A DNA stretch of 64,000 nucleotides from Vanilla planifolia (GCA_023846275.1 CM043868.1:1383153-1447152), one strand, 5' to 3'; positions 1 to 12,984 are shown, counted from the first letter of the stretch. Translations and numbers: made by a program. The notes: a model not told the origin generated them from the letters alone.

Positions 1-19
1 TCTAAGCATACCAAAGGTA

Positions 20-1617
20 ATGTAATAATTGACCACAAAAGTTTTAGAGTTTGGCTATATTTCCAAGTTCCAAATCATGGTTCGTCTTTCTATTTCAAAC
101 TTTAAATTATTTATATAACATGTGGCATGTTTTTTGCATGATTTTGTAAGATAATTGCTAATTCATATCATGTCATGAAGTGAAATAACATGTATCTTCC
201 AGTTGATCAAGCTTTTCTATTTCTTATGAGATACAACTTGGAAGAACATTTACATACAAGCAGGGAGTTTAACATACTACAAAGAAATTATAAGACAATA
301 AAGCTAACAAATCTTGATTTTGAGAGCCATACACATTAAATTTTTCTTTTTCATGGTTTGACGATTTTATAACACCAATCATATTAAATCTTACATATTT
401 CATACCTATTTATACTATCAACAAGGCTTCAAAATTAGCAAACATCATGTCTCAATTATAACATCATTTGCATCCATAAATTGTCATTCCAAGTCAAGCT
501 ATTCCTTTTCTCAATAAGAAAGGTTAAACATGTGAGCATATGAACATAAATTTCACTTACATCCATGGTTTGTTAAATATCACAAATTCCTACCTAGTTT
601 CCTTTGAAAATTTGCACCAAAACGTAATGATAAGTGTTTAAATCCTATTAAAAATTCTCTTTAGTCATAAGAATAAGTTGTTTTCCCTTTTTTAAACATG
701 GTTTATGGAAAAAATTGACAAGCTTTTAACCAAATTGTTTCCAAAGATTCCTTATGAAATTTAAACAAGATAATTTCTTTTCATTCTTCCTTAGATCATC
801 GCTAACTTTATTGTATGTACTCCAGGGTCAACCTACATGGAAACTTGTATGGAGTACTTCTCCTTGGTTATGTCTTTTCTTTCTTTAAAACTTGAATCCT
901 ACTGCTTTGTCCTCATGACTTGTCTTGCTTTCCTCCTTTATATTCTCTTGATTGACCATTCGAATTCCCCTTTTGTAGCTAGTTTTTTTAAAAACCCTTA
1001 CAATAATGTCTTAAAGGATTAAATAACCTCAAACAAACCTCCTTAATTTAAGAATTTTCTTAATTATAAATTGGCTTAGGGGTTGATGTAAGCCATGATT
1101 CACCAATTAAAGTTAAACATCTTCTATATAGCCCATTTTTGCTAGAAATATCTTGCCCCTAAAATTTAGAGATCTAAGTAAGGTATCGCTAAAATATTAT
1201 TCCACATTTATTTTTTCTTTCCAATTTATTTTTTATTAAGATATTCCTTCTTGCATCATATATTTCTTTCCATTTTAATCCTTTTATATCCACCAAAAAC
1301 TTCTATTTTGAAGAATCTTATCCATATCTTTGTTTTGCATTCATGGTTATATAAGAATAAGGAAAAGAGAAGAAATTAATAATATGGACAAAATTATAAT
1401 GCATTTTTGAAAGCATTAAGCAAATCTTTTCACGGCTTATGCGGTGCAACTTTAGTCTTGTTATTCAACCAAACCTTCCAAATCTATGATTTCAAATTTC
1501 AAAATTTAGTTTACTAATTTTCAAATTTTAAAATATTCAATTCAAATTTAAAATTTTAGTTAACAAGGAAATACATACATTTTTTTAGCCAAATTGCAAT
1601 AAATTGGCCAAGAATGT
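20..1617 (-). repeat. 3' LTR of the first Ty3/gypsy element
   Basis: This stretch aligns by eye over its full length with 6184-7574. Shared blocks include the phrase around 63-85 against 6217-6240, the 'aagccatgattcacc' block near 1090 against 7225, and the 'gccaagaatgtt' end near 1606 against 7562. A purine-rich stretch, read on the minus strand just beyond 1617, fits a polypurine tract. The exact ends are uncertain by about 10-20 bases. Confidence 0.8.
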
Positions 1618-1689
1618 TTCTCTTTGCCTTAATTTTAATTTTTCCATGAAATCCTAAAACTATTTGTTTCCATTTGTAGTGTATTTTGG

Positions 1690-1900
1690 ACTCATTCAAA
1701 ATTGCCTTATCTCTCTTCTTGATCCTTCAAGGGGACCTTAACCATGGATAATTTATGATTTCTTAATTACATAACACTAAGTCTAAAATATGACTTGTTG
1801 CTCTCAGTATGATGCATTTTGTTCTAACTAAAGATCTTTAAGTTCCCTATAAAGAATGTGAGATGGATTTGTAACACATTTCTTTAAATTGGATACATGT
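1690..1900 (-). pseudogene. Integrase C-terminal tail (chromovirus-type) of the first gypsy element
   Basis: Minus-strand reading near 1800-1890 gives FHVSNLKKCVTNPSHILY. This closely resembles the conserved 'FHVSMLRKY.PDPSHV' phrase of plant Tekay/Del integrases, and a 'VKV' strand follows. It marks the end of pol just before the 3' LTR. Confidence 0.75.
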
Positions 1901-2349
1901 AAAATAGTATGCATTTGTACCAAACTCTTTGGTAACTACATCTTATAAGCCACTAACCAATTTTTCCCACAATAAAATATGCTCTAATGTAACTAAATCA
2001 TAATTTAAAAGATTTTCTAAATCTAAATAATCCACTAATATGACTAACTTTTTGGAATACCTAATCACAAACACTGAAAATGACAATTTTATATTTACTA
2101 TCAAAATATTCCTTTTGATAATCTCAAACTATCTATAGCCCTTAACTTGTCTCATAAACTATGCACCTCCTATATAATCTACTAAATAATTTGAGGTCCA
2201 AAAGTCTACTTAATTTGATTGTCAATCTAATATAAAGATGCTCTGTATCATCAAAATGCATCATATGGTGTGACATTAGTAATTAATTGATAGCTATTAT
2301 TATATACAAAGCCTCTTAGTTATAGCTACCTAAACTAGTCTATAGAGTA

Positions 2350-3150
2350 GGATTATATACTTAATCACAAGTGAGATTACAAGGTCTAAATAGTCCTCTT
2401 AAATTAACCATTAGTCTAAGGATAATAGCAAATGCTAAATTTCAAAGTCATTGCTAAGGCATCATGCATGTGGCTTCAAAAATGGGAAGCAAACTTTGCA
2501 TCTTTAATAAAAATAATTGCCTAAGGTATTCCATTTAGTCATATTATTTGTTGAACATATAACTCAACTAGCTTACCTATTGAATCTACTTTTCTCACTA
2601 CTAGAAAATGAGTTGATTTAGTCATTCGATGCATCAACATCCAAATCATATCATAGTCATTTTTAGTCTTTGGTAGACTTGAAAAACCATCCTAGAGTAA
2701 AACCACCATGTCTGATGCTTTGCTTTAAGTTTTTTAACAAATTAAACATATCTGAGTATATTTAGCCTTAACATTCTTTAAACCTCTCCAACAAATGTAG
2801 ATTATAAGGTTCTTATACATTTTAGCTTCTCATGGATGTACCAAATTATCATACATTTATTTAAAGATATTATTCATCAACTACTAATGTTGAAAAATGC
2901 ACCATTGGCCATGATAGATCAATATGGCATCTCTAAAGGAAAACTTTGAAGTCTAATTAGTCTATAGTTAATTAATCTCAACCAAAAGCTCTAAAGCATT
3001 TTATAATAATTATTTCAATTCATCCACCAATCAATATAGATGATAAGTGTGTTAAATTGAGCTACTAAAGATTACATTACCAACTACTGTGGGATCCATC
3101 TAAATTCAAGCTCACTCATTATGTTTGATTTGCAAACAAGCATGGATCAA
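2350..3150 (-). pseudogene. Integrase core of the first gypsy element (fossil)
   Basis: Around 2590-2665 the minus strand reads residues like MTKSTHFLVV after a WM(L/V)(M/V)D-type stretch. This matches the 'IWVIVDRLTKSAHF' block that carries the first catalytic Asp of Ty3/gypsy integrase. Earlier residues fit the zinc-binding region and later ones the 'FHPQTDG' zone. The protein joins the DNA copy to the host chromosome. Broken. Confidence 0.75.
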
Positions 3151-3289
3151 AGGATCAGACCTTTTATTAAAAATTGGCTACTAAATTTTTTTTGCCCATG
3201 TAGTATTTTATATCTATGAGATAATCTTTGAAAAGTTTCAACTAGTATTGTGTCTTAAATTTAGTTCCCATTGAGTGAGAATATATTTA

Positions 3290-3640
3290 AGAATTGTATG
3301 GTCAATATAGAGCTTAATAAAAAGATTAAATAAATAATGGTTCCAAAGTTTTGGGGAAAATACCATAGCTGTCAACTCCAAATCATGAGTCAAGTAGTTG
3401 TGTTCATGATCATGTAATTATTTAGATACATAAGCCACAACCAATCACTCCTGCATAAATACAACCCCTAATCCAACAAGTGACACATCATATTTTACAT
3501 GATAGGGCTTACCTTGCACCAAAAAAGTCAACAACAGAGAAAAACCCAATTTATCTTTCAACTCAATGAAGCTCTCTGCTCACATTAGTATACCATAATC
3601 CCTTTCTTTGTTAGATAAGTACTGTTACAATCTTAGAAAA
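3290..3640 (-). pseudogene. RNase H of the first gypsy element (fossil)
   Basis: Minus-strand reading contains a phrase like THDLELTAMVF followed by a tryptophan/leucine-rich block around 3340-3420. This matches the 'HDLELAAVVFALKIWRHYL' region of Ty3/gypsy RNase H, which removes RNA from the RNA-DNA hybrid. It lies directly after the RT part. Broken. Confidence 0.75.
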
Positions 3641-3879
3641 ATTAGGCACAAATTTGTAGTAATATCCAACAAGTCCTAAAAAATTGGAGATGTTTATCAC
3701 CATAGTGGATCTCCTCCATTCTTTGATTGCTCATATTTTGCTACGATCCACTAAAAAGAGCCAACATTCACGACAAGTGCAAGAAAAGGCATAGAATCAA
3801 GACAAAAAGAACACTTCAAAATTTATGCATAGATTTCCTTAGTTTTAAGTGACAAACACCATTTGAATATGCCCTACAT

Positions 3880-4340
3880 GATGTTCTTTAGTTTAAGAAT
3901 ACACTAATATATCATCTATGTACACTATCACAAATAATCAAGATATGGTTTGGAGGATGTGATTCAAAGATCCATGAATACTGCAAGAGCATTAAATAAC
4001 CCAAATCCAGTGAACTCAAAACATCCATAATGAGTCCTAAAGGTTTTCATTAGAATATCCTTCTCTCTGATTCATATTTTATGATATCCTAATCAAAGGT
4101 CAATTTTAAAGAATTTTGATTTTCCTTGCAGTTGATCAAGTAAATTATCAAAACATGGTTGTGGATATTGGTTCTTTAGTATCACTTTGTATAGTTCACT
4201 CACATTAGCAAATTGTCATCCTAATTACAAATAGAATAGGGGTTGCCCAAGACAAAACACTAGCCCAAATCAATTCCTTTCCTAATAAGTCCTATAATTA
4301 GGCTTTGAGTTTTTAAAACTCACCAAAGCCATATGATAAT
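3880..4340 (-). pseudogene. Reverse transcriptase of the first gypsy element (fossil)
   Basis: Minus-strand reading gives phrases typical of Ty3/gypsy RT. There is a DQLQG..FFKIDL block around 4090-4140 and the catalytic motif YIDDILVYS at 3897-3923. The family copies element RNA into DNA in the particle. Protease lies before it and RNase H after it on the same strand. The domain is broken several times but easily recognised. Confidence 0.85.
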
Positions 4341-4639
4341 GTGCATTTATAAATAAATATAACTCCTATCTCCAAGTGTATAAAGAACATGATCTCAAGC
4401 TCCAGAGGTAAGCCCAAAAGAAAATCAAGAAAAATGTCTAGATAATCTCACACAATTGAGGTATCTTATAGAGATAGAATCCCCAACTATGTTTCAATTA
4501 CGAAGGCTAACTAGTCATATTACCACATCAAACTAATTACAAAGGCTAACTAGGCTGTATTACCACATTGAACTATCTCTATGGCTTGGAGTGTTGATAT
4601 CATATTTATCTTCTTATTGTCTCAAAAATAAACCAAGTT

Positions 4640-4930
4640 TATTAAGTTGATCTTCTAATTTGGACCAATATTTCTTAGCAATCAATCAAGATGCCATGCT
4701 AGGTCATCCAGTGCATGCCTAAGATATTATCAAACCTAACTATAGGCATAGAAATTTGCCTAGCCTTGAAGTTATGGTTAAGTATGACAAAATTGCCATG
4801 TACATGTCTAGTGGGAATATCCTTGCTGGATGAAACTGTCACCATTAATAGTGATTGTAGTTGCCTTTTATTTCCTTCAATTTTCTTCTAAGCAAAGCTA
4901 ACAATAAAGGAATGCAATGAACTAGTACCA
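4640..4930 (-). pseudogene. Aspartic protease end of the first gypsy element (fossil)
   Basis: The minus strand at 4702-4731 reads DNILGMHWMT, matching the 'ILGMDWL' motif near the end of plant Ty3/gypsy protease domains. Flanking residues also resemble that family. The protease would process Gag-Pol inside the virus-like particle. It lies just upstream of the RT part in the expected order. Broken. Confidence 0.65.
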
Positions 4931-6168
4931 AAAAGGACAACAATCTAATATCATAACATAAAAGCATAGTAATGATAACATTGAATGCATTTATTACTTG
5001 CAACTTTTGAGATCATATATCTATGGTTGTCCCTATAAAATAGCTTCTAGTTATGTAGAAACTTGCATATTCCTTTATCCCTTTAGGAAATTCTTTTATG
5101 CCTAGATTTCATGCAATTAAAACATACATTTTCCTTAAATTTGTTGGCATCTGATTCTTCTTGTTGTAACTTCTATAGCTCTTTGCCTGCTCTCTGAGCT
5201 GGTCTCCTTGTTACTCACCAATAGGCTAGGATAGAATGTTAGTGCACTATTCAATGAATTTAGTTCTCTTTTACTACTTGCCTCAATATTTGTACTTTTT
5301 TTTTCTAAGGAAATTCAAAATTCTTCCTATCCAACTTCAAAATGTGCATCTAATGAGCCCTATTCAACATATCTGAAAGTCTACTAAATCTTTACATCTA
5401 ATGAAATAAGTCACCACCAAATGTCTCTAAAGGGAAGTCTAAGTTCCTCCATGAAATGCTCACATCAATGAGGTTTCCATGTGATTAATTATGAGGTGCA
5501 TTTAGTTACATATATAAATAAGGATGTATATATATTCTATGGTTAACGTCTATCCTTATTTAAGATGGGCTAGATCCCTAAGTCATCATACCCATCTTAA
5601 GGCCTATCTTAAGCTTACACACCTCTCTAAATCATTATACATAGTATCATAGAGTGGCTTAAGGGCCTAAATAGGGTCACTCATGGTCTTACCCAAAACA
5701 TTTATCAAACTAATCATCTAAACATCATGTTTTACTAATTGTTCCATTGACTGTATTAAGAATATTTTTAAGTCTTATTTATAGCTCTTCTACCTTCTTC
5801 TAAGGTCTTAGCTAAGAGTTTAACTATCCAAATCTTTATTTAAAATGTGCATAAAGCTTTATTAATGTATTTTCCTTATTCATCACTAGGACCCCTCTTT
5901 TATGTGTCTCTCTTCTCTATGGATTATTCTTAAGCCTTTAAACCTGAATCCAAGATGTGCTTACCTTTATTGTCGTATTCAAGGAGCTTAAATTTTTTTT
6001 TTAAAATTATTAGGGATTATCTATAATACCTTGAAATTTGGTAGTAGCCTTGGCACTTTAGTTATAACAAAACTCTTTGCCTATCAACTATATCCATATC
6101 TAACCTAGCTTTCTTCTAAGGCCCTAAATCAAGTCCTCCAAAGAATCCCAACATGAAATCAAATGAAT

Positions 6169-6183
6169 GCTCCTTAGATGCCA
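6169..6183 (-). promoter_or_regulatory. Primer-binding-site-like sequence (initiator tRNA-Met type)
   Basis: On the minus strand this reads TGGCATCTAAGGAGC. It resembles the plant consensus TGGTATCAGAGC and sits exactly at the inner end of the 5' LTR. Position and partial match support it. The match alone would be weak. Confidence 0.5.
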
Positions 6184-7574
6184 TGTAGGTTCTCTAAAAA
6201 ATTACATTATATTTACAAGTTCCAAGTCATGGTTCACCTTTTAGGACATGGTTTACATTATTTATATAACATATAGCATACTTCCATGAATGACTTTGCA
6301 ACATAATTAAACATTCATATCATGTCTTAAAGTTAAATAATATGTGTCTTCTTTCTTGGCTGAGATTTTCTATTTGTTATGATTTAAACTTTGAAAAGCA
6401 TCTACATAAATGCATAGAATTTAATTTTCAACAAATAAAAAAATAAAGACAACATCTCTCGTGTTTTTTGAGAGCCAAGCACATTAAAATTTTCTCTTCC
6501 ATGGTTTAACAATTTAATAGCATAAATAATGTTAAACCTTGCATATAACATATCTATTTAAACTATCAACAACTCTCTAACACTAGGATACTTCATGATC
6601 ATGCCAAAATTTTGAGGTAAGTTTCATACACAAATAATCATTCCAAGTCCATCTTTTCCTTCTTTCAGTAAGAAAAACTAAACATGTAGGCATATGAACA
6701 TAAATTTTATGGTTCAGTTAATATCACACATTCCTGGATAGCTTCTTTAACAAAATTAAAAAAATAAAGGAATGATAAACAACCTTTTATTCTAATAAAA
6801 TTTTACTTTTTTTTCACAATTATAAGAGGTTTCCTCTTTTTTAAAGCAAGGTTAATGGAAGAAGGCTTATTAACTTTTAACTAAATCATTTTAAAAAATT
6901 TTGAATGCAATTTTAACAAGCTAATTTTCTATCATTCTTCCTTAGATCGTATCACATTTTTTTGCACATACTCAAGGTTCATCCTACATAGAAACTTGGG
7001 TAAAAAACTTCTCCTTTTTAGGTCATCCTTGCTTGAAAACTTGAATTCTCTTTCTTCCTCACATCTTTTCTTACTTTTCACCCTAGTATTATCTCAATTG
7101 GCCTCTCCAAATCCCCATTTGTAGCTATAATTTTCTAAATCCCTTACAATAACATCTTAATGTGATACAAAGGTTTGATAATACCCATTCATTCTAGGAT
7201 TTGCTTAATTAAAAACTAGTTTGGGTTGATTTAAGCCATGATTCACCCATTCAAGTCAAACCTCTTCTAATTAGCTACTTTTTGTTAGTAACAATTTGCT
7301 CTTAAGTTTAGGGATCTAGGTAAGATGTGGCTAAAAGTTAATTCAATCATGCCTTGCAATTTTATGATTTTAAGTTTCATGGCTAAAATTTTGAATTTTT
7401 GTTAGTCACAATTTCAATCATGCCTTGCAATTTTATGATTTTAAGTTTCAAAATTCAAAATTTAATTTATCCATTTTTAAAATTTAAATATGTTAAATTG
7501 AAATTTAAAATTTTAATTCACAAGAAAACACTTACCTTAGTTAACAAAATCGTAATAAATTTGCCAAGAATGTT
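6184..7574 (-). repeat. 5' LTR of the first Ty3/gypsy element
   Basis: Partner of the LTR at 20-1617 and about 1.39 kb long. It lies upstream of the element on its coding (minus) strand. Its inner end at 6184 directly abuts a primer-binding-site-like sequence. The outer end is placed at the last position that still aligns with the partner copy. It contains a local 71-bp-spaced duplication, annotated separately. Confidence 0.8.
7342..7450. repeat. Local duplication, 38-bp identical copies 71 bp apart
   Basis: The 38 bases at 7342-7379 are repeated without change at 7413-7450. The other LTR of this element shows only one such block. The exact identity stands out in an otherwise heavily eroded LTR. 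Confidence 0.9.
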
Positions 7575-7639
7575 AGGTACAATAAGAAGATTTTAGGAAA
7601 ATACATTTTACTACCAAAAAAGTGGAGTTGCATTATATT

Positions 7640-7930
7640 CCTCAACAACTCTACATGATAACTTAGCTCGTTTTAAAAGTGTGAAAAATTAAAGAAATTT
7701 ATTAAGTTGTTTTTCAGTTGGAAATGCATAATGCCATAGGCTCTGATAACTTTAATGGTTTATTTTTTACAATATACTTGAATTTTGTTGCCTTAGATGT
7801 TAAGAATGTTGTAAAAGATTTCTTAGAAGGTAGTGCTATACCCAAAGGATTTTCTTGCTCTCATATTATTTTATATCAAAGTATAACAACCCATCAAGCT
7901 TTTAAGACTTCTAGCCTATTTATGTTTTTA
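7640..7930 (+). mobile_element. LINE (L1-type) reverse transcriptase scrap
   Basis: The reading frame opened at 7718 contains GSDNFNGLFF and then KDFLEGSAIPKGFSCSHIIL. This matches the 'GPDGFNGLFY...VQDFF.G.PLPKGF..T.I.LIPK' start of the plant L1 reverse transcriptase. Just upstream, residues like LNYIP and an 'EIKEVVFQL'-like stretch extend the match back to about 7640, in another frame. Only about 290 bp is recognisable, with no endonuclease or catalytic YADD, so this is a short fragment. Its wording differs from LINE-A to LINE-E here ('FNALFY' types), suggesting another L1 lineage. It lies directly beside the outer end of the gypsy LTR. Confidence 0.75.
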
Positions 7931-8199
7931 ATTGATGTAAAAGGAGAAATGATTAAGCTAAATGAAGGGTCAAATGTGAAAGAAAATTTGGTTGCATAAA
8001 ATGAGGCCCTCTATAAGAAAAACTAGCAAATAAGTAGTGTAGGTGTGAAAGCTATAATACTGCTTAATACTACGAGCTAAAAATTGAAGAATTTGTAAAG
8101 TAAATGGAGTGGGATGGAATGAGAAAATTACATGGGTTAAATGGAATGAAATTATGGAAAAAATGCTTAAATGAAGGGGAAACAAAATTAAAAGGATGA

Positions 8200-11100
8200 A
8201 AAAAGAAGCAATGATTCACTCATTAATGTGATACCATTAGATGGCTACCCATGATCTCTTATGATGTTCTATAATGACACTCAACCATTCTAGAATCCTC
8301 TAGACATGATCTAACAATCCACATACAAGGTTTAAACAATCAAATGGACAATCCTATAAGGCTCAATGAATTTTAAAGGACGTGTGGGCCCTACTGCCAT
8401 ATGCCCAAGCACACCCACTTTCTATCTATAGTGTCTTAATCAATAAGATATGTAACCTCTATACCTAGTGATAGTCCTACCTTTTGCTATATCTAATCAA
8501 CCAAACTCTAGTTGAGGGACCCATCAACTAAGATTCACTACATATTATTCCATGACATCATTAATAGACTAGCTTATAAAATCAATTCATATGACTATCT
8601 AAGGTTACTTAAACAATCCTAATCTATCATCTAAATGACCCTAAAGTTCCTTTAAAACCTTAATCAATTAACTATGCCATCTTGGGATTCCTTAAAACCA
8701 TACTCTACTATACTTTCTACTAAACATTAGAGAATCAATCTGGTTAATCATTCTTTATTAAGTTTTTTTATGTTTGTGCTTAGTTCTTGCCTTTTTTCTG
8801 TTTGCCCATCTAAGCCACCCCTTGAGTACTCACTCAAGTTTTAAATCCTTGGTTCAAAACCTTTTAGTCATAGCACTTTATTCTCTAACATAGGTTCACA
8901 TAAGTTTAATTAGTGACTCTCTTTTTTCACAAGCTAACCAAAGTCAAACAATCCTCTCATGTTCCACTTACTCCTTCAAAACTATTACTTGGGGTGTTGA
9001 TCCATGGCCTAAGTGGTTAATTATTGACTATTTATAATCTTACCCATCAAACCAAGCTAAATTAGGAACCAAAATCCAAGAGAACACTTAGCCCCTTGGA
9101 CTATCCTAGCACCTCTCTTTAAGCCAAAATTATGCTTGCATTTTCATCATTTCTCATTCATGGTTAAGAACCTCATCAACTCACAACCTTATCAAAGTGT
9201 GCTCAAGGTCTCACCAAATGCTTGATGTCCTTAATCCAACTTAATTTCTATCTTTAGGTTTTCTAATGCAAAAATCATGTTCTATACGAATTATTTATCT
9301 AAACACACAATTCTTAAGCTATCTTGAACCTCATTAAAGGTTCATTTCATTCATGGCTTACTTTTAACCCTAAGTAGGGTTACTTTGATTCTCAAACTTA
9401 TCTAAGGTTCAAATTTCAAACCTTAGGTATTTAAGCTTAAAATCCTAAAAATTCAAAATTTCAAATCTAGAACATTCAAATTTCAAATCCTAGTTTATCT
9501 TAATTATTTTAGTTATTTCAAGCTTTAGTTTAACTTGAGCATTTTTCATTCTGAAATCCTTACTAACTAAACCATGTTCTCCATTAACAAGCTAAATTTA
9601 GACACACACACTTAACCTTAAACTTCTTTTAAGGTTCAATTAAGACTCTAAAGCCCTTTTCACAAAGAACCAAGAGCTCTATATCACCTAAAACTCCTTC
9701 AAGGTTTCTTCTAAGTCCTCTTCATGCATCTAAACCTATAATGAAGACATTTTACTCAGCTGCAATGCTTAACTAGAGGCCAATAGCCCTATTTGGATAC
9801 AAAAATTTGTCCCTAGGTTTGGATTTTTGAAAGGTAACTTGCTTGTTACTCATAGTAAAGCCTTATGAAATAGTTTCAAAATTATGCATAAGTTAACATG
9901 CCAAAATGTTATCAACATTGATTGATCTTAAACCAAAACTTCATGCATAAATTTGAGTTCTTCCAAAAAATATATAAATATCATCCTTATCATAATAAGT
10001 GAATTATTATAAAAACATTTCCTTTATATGTCCAAGAAAAGGTTTTTCCTTCTTATCAAACATGATTGTAAAGTTAGTAAAATATCATCATATGGATTCA
10101 TACTTAACATGTAAAAAAAAATTAGTAAAACAACATTACAAGAATTCATCTTAGTAAGTAATAAATCAACTAATATGATTACACCTTAATGAACATCATG
10201 TGATAAATAATATCAACTAAAGATCATTTAATCTTTTTAAGTGATTATAATTACAAATTGGATTCTTAAATAGCCTTAAAAAATTAAGCCAATATAGTAG
10301 GAATTAAAATCATCACCAATTTTTGAAGTCGAACTTTTAACTAGCATCATTTTAACATCAAGAGTAAATTCGATGTATTTCCTAAATTACATGTATGCAA
10401 TCCTAACATGATAACATATAGCCATACACTACTGTATCATGAATTTATCATGGAAAGTTATGAATGAAGAAATGGGAAAATGCTTGATTAATACTCTTAA
10501 CATATATCAAAATTTAATTGCGCAACATGAGGATCTATCAACACATTCAAACCAAGCTTTTTTGCTAAGCCTAACAAAGACTAAACCTCCCTTAGCCTTC
10601 TTTAAATTCCAACCCAAGACATTCATGACTTCCTAAAAGGAAACTCGAGAGGTAGAGATGCCTTGAAGCCATCTAAAGTCATTTATAAGGTCTCTTCTTA
10701 CAACTAAACCTCTTTCTAGCAATAACATTCAACATAGCTTATACCCATATTGTGTAAATTATCATATGACTTTATTGGTGTCTCTTAGCATAAAACTAAA
10801 ACGACACTTTTAGGTTTTCATGTCATAATTTGTCATCATATCATACATAATTTTGAATTCGTATAACTTCAGCATCATAGCTAGTTTATCAATATTTTAA
10901 CATGAACAAATTGCATATTTATCATAGTAAAGTCTAAGGAATTATATATGGTAACAACCTAGTACTTCATGATTGGTTCAAGTGAATGTTTGAAACAATT
11001 AACAACATTCCATGATGAATCCTAATTTCACCCTACACATGATTGAAATGTTATCATATTGAACAAAGAATTTGACTTATTATCAATCAAATATATCAAA

Positions 11101-12160
11101 GCCATGAATAATTCATAATAACATATCAAGTTTTAGCTACAAGGTTTCTTTCCTTTCAAACATGGAATAATTGCTTCAATTAAAACTTTTCACTTATGAA
11201 TGTACTCAATTCATTTTCATAATTTCTATTATAATGAAAAATTCAAAATTTTGCATAATTTTGTAGCAACTTCTTACAATTTCATCCAAGCATGTTACAC
11301 AATTTCTAATTAGCTAAATTTATGAAATTCATGCTTGAATCATTATGGCAAACACAAGTAAACATAAATATGCATTGTAATCACAAAAACAATTAAGGCT
11401 CAATTACCATCAATTTGGGATAAATTCAACTTGTGAAATCACTATTTTAAAAGAAAAAATAATTCAAGAACTTAGTCAAATTTTATATATATACATGCTA
11501 ACAAATTACTTCATTATATTGACCTACCATGCTTTTCGATTTATATGAAAAATAAGAGGAACTCCTACCATCTTAACATAGTAGTGGCTTACACAAAAAA
11601 GAGAGTTTCTCCACTTCTCTATTTATCAAAAAAATTCTCTCTTTTCTTGCTTTCTTTCAGCTTATCTTCCACGACTTCTCTTTGGTTTATCTCTTTAGTC
11701 TAATTGAAGTCTAGTTTTTTTTTAAATTCCAACCCTAAACATAAATAGAAACCTTATATAGTTATTCAATCAATCTATTAATAAAGGGATGCTAATTAGT
11801 CAAAGCATGATATCTCTACTTATGTCATTATCCTAAGGCTTCATGCATTCTAGGGTTTGACTTATTCTTCAATTATTTCCCCTTAACCAACTCTATCTAT
11901 GTCATTTTCAACCCTTAGATCGAGGGCACTTTAATTCCTAATGGTTGAGATCAAAAGCAACTCAAATAAGAAAATCAGTTTGTTTCATGTCTTAAGCTCA
12001 TACTAATATTATACCAATATAATATTAAATTATGAGCCAGATCCACTTTTATTGAATAATAACTCAATTGATTATAATTATACAATCAAATATTCATACA
12101 TGTATGATACACTGCACATCATAATCACCCATTATGACCCAAGGATTCTCTTATGTGACA
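8200..12160 (-). repeat. LTR-like non-coding repeat, copy A
   Basis: No coding domain was recognised in this stretch. It reads like a long plant LTR on the minus strand. The sequence TGTCACATAAG starts at 12160 and is preceded on that strand by TTAGGCGAGG, a purine-rich stretch fitting a polypurine tract. A TATA box (TATATAAGG) lies near 11760. Blocks at 8660-8685, 8872-8923, 9025-9045, 9150-9180 and 9395-9490 recur in the same order, inverted, at about 60260-60995 (copy C). Some also recur near 22.85-23.1 kb (copy B). Full extent and family are unproven; a long-LTR Ty3 element or a non-coding derivative is most likely. The open frame at 10439-10636 shows no family signal. Confidence 0.5.
11754..11764 (-). 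promoter_or_regulatory. TATA-like box inside LTR-like repeat A
   Basis: The minus strand reads CTATATAAGG about 400 bp downstream of the putative LTR start at 12160, a usual place for an LTR promoter. AT-rich sequence makes chance TATA boxes common. Confidence 0.35.
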
Positions 12161-12170
12161 CCTCGCCTAA

Positions 12171-12970
12171 CTAATCATATTTGCATGATATAGAAAATCC
12201 TATTATATGATCTTAAGCTCATTTGACATTGCTTATCAAACTTAAAATATTTTTCTTCTCTTACTATCAATGATAGATGACTTCATTCTTGTATGATCAG
12301 AGTACTACTTGGATTAACTCTCCATTTTTTAGATTAAAATTCTTGAATGATGGTATGATCACTAGCGAAGTTTTCTCCTATTCATAATTGCCTCTTTATT
12401 ATACTAGATCACATTCTACAATGTATAGTGGTCATACTATATGATGCCAATATTTTACTTTAGCCATGGAAAAAAACAAATGAAACAACATCTATATTGA
12501 TTGGTAGCAATGATTATTCTACTAAATAAAATAGGATAATTAGTAACCCTTAACATTTTAGCACTTATTGTATCATGAAACACAAATCATAACAAAGAAA
12601 ATTTCAAATGATTACTTCATTGGTAAGAAAGGTTATAGCTACTATGGTGTAGGTTATATGTCAAATTCTAAAAGCTTGTTATAAGATGATAGAAAAAGAT
12701 TAAATTTCCAAAAACATAAAGAATTTGAACATGATCTCTAATTAAGTTTAAACAATCCCTAACTTCTTCTGAATATATTGATTTCAATCTGGCTCAATCC
12801 AGGAGGTCAAAATAAGGACAAAAAGACAAGAGATTAGATTATGTCCAAAGGCAACAAGAAGAATTACAAAAGATATTCAGATTGTTGAATCAACATTTTA
12901 TCATGGATAATGTCTTAATTGAAATGTATAGAATGTAATGAATTAAAGGTCGATCAAAGTTCCTCAAACA
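12171..12970. other. Unassigned AT-rich stretch
   Basis: No domain, LTR partner or RNA gene was recognised on either strand. If copy A is a 3' LTR, this should be what remains of its internal region, but I see no integrase tail in it. Confidence 0.4.
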
Positions 12971-12984
12971 TCTAATTGTTCTAA

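Larger units (their letters stand above)
20..7574 (-). mobile_element. Ty3/gypsy chromovirus fossil (Tekay/Del-like), both LTRs present
   Basis: An old LTR retrotransposon read on the minus strand. Two similar flanks (about 20-1617 and 6184-7574) enclose, in minus-strand order, a primer-binding-site-like stretch, a weak gag zone, protease, reverse transcriptase, RNase H, integrase and an integrase tail. This order is that of Ty3/gypsy. The tail phrase near 1.8-1.9 kb resembles the conserved end of plant Tekay/Del chromovirus integrases, so that lineage is my best guess. The element is broken in many places across all coding parts. The two LTRs differ strongly, roughly a fifth to a third by eye with many indels, so the insertion is old. 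A possible 5-bp target duplication, AGGTA, lies at 15-19 and 7575-7579, although the LTR ends there are not clean TG/CA. Confidence 0.85.

Noticed and set aside
837-1022. 61-codon plus-strand open frame
   Set aside because: It lies within the LTR of a minus-strand gypsy element and its leucine/serine-rich translation matches no family.
7739-7750. Minus-strand GTTATCAGAGCC looks like an LTR primer-binding site
   Set aside because: The same bases are coding sequence of a LINE RT on the plus strand (GSDNFNG), and no LTR end adjoins them.
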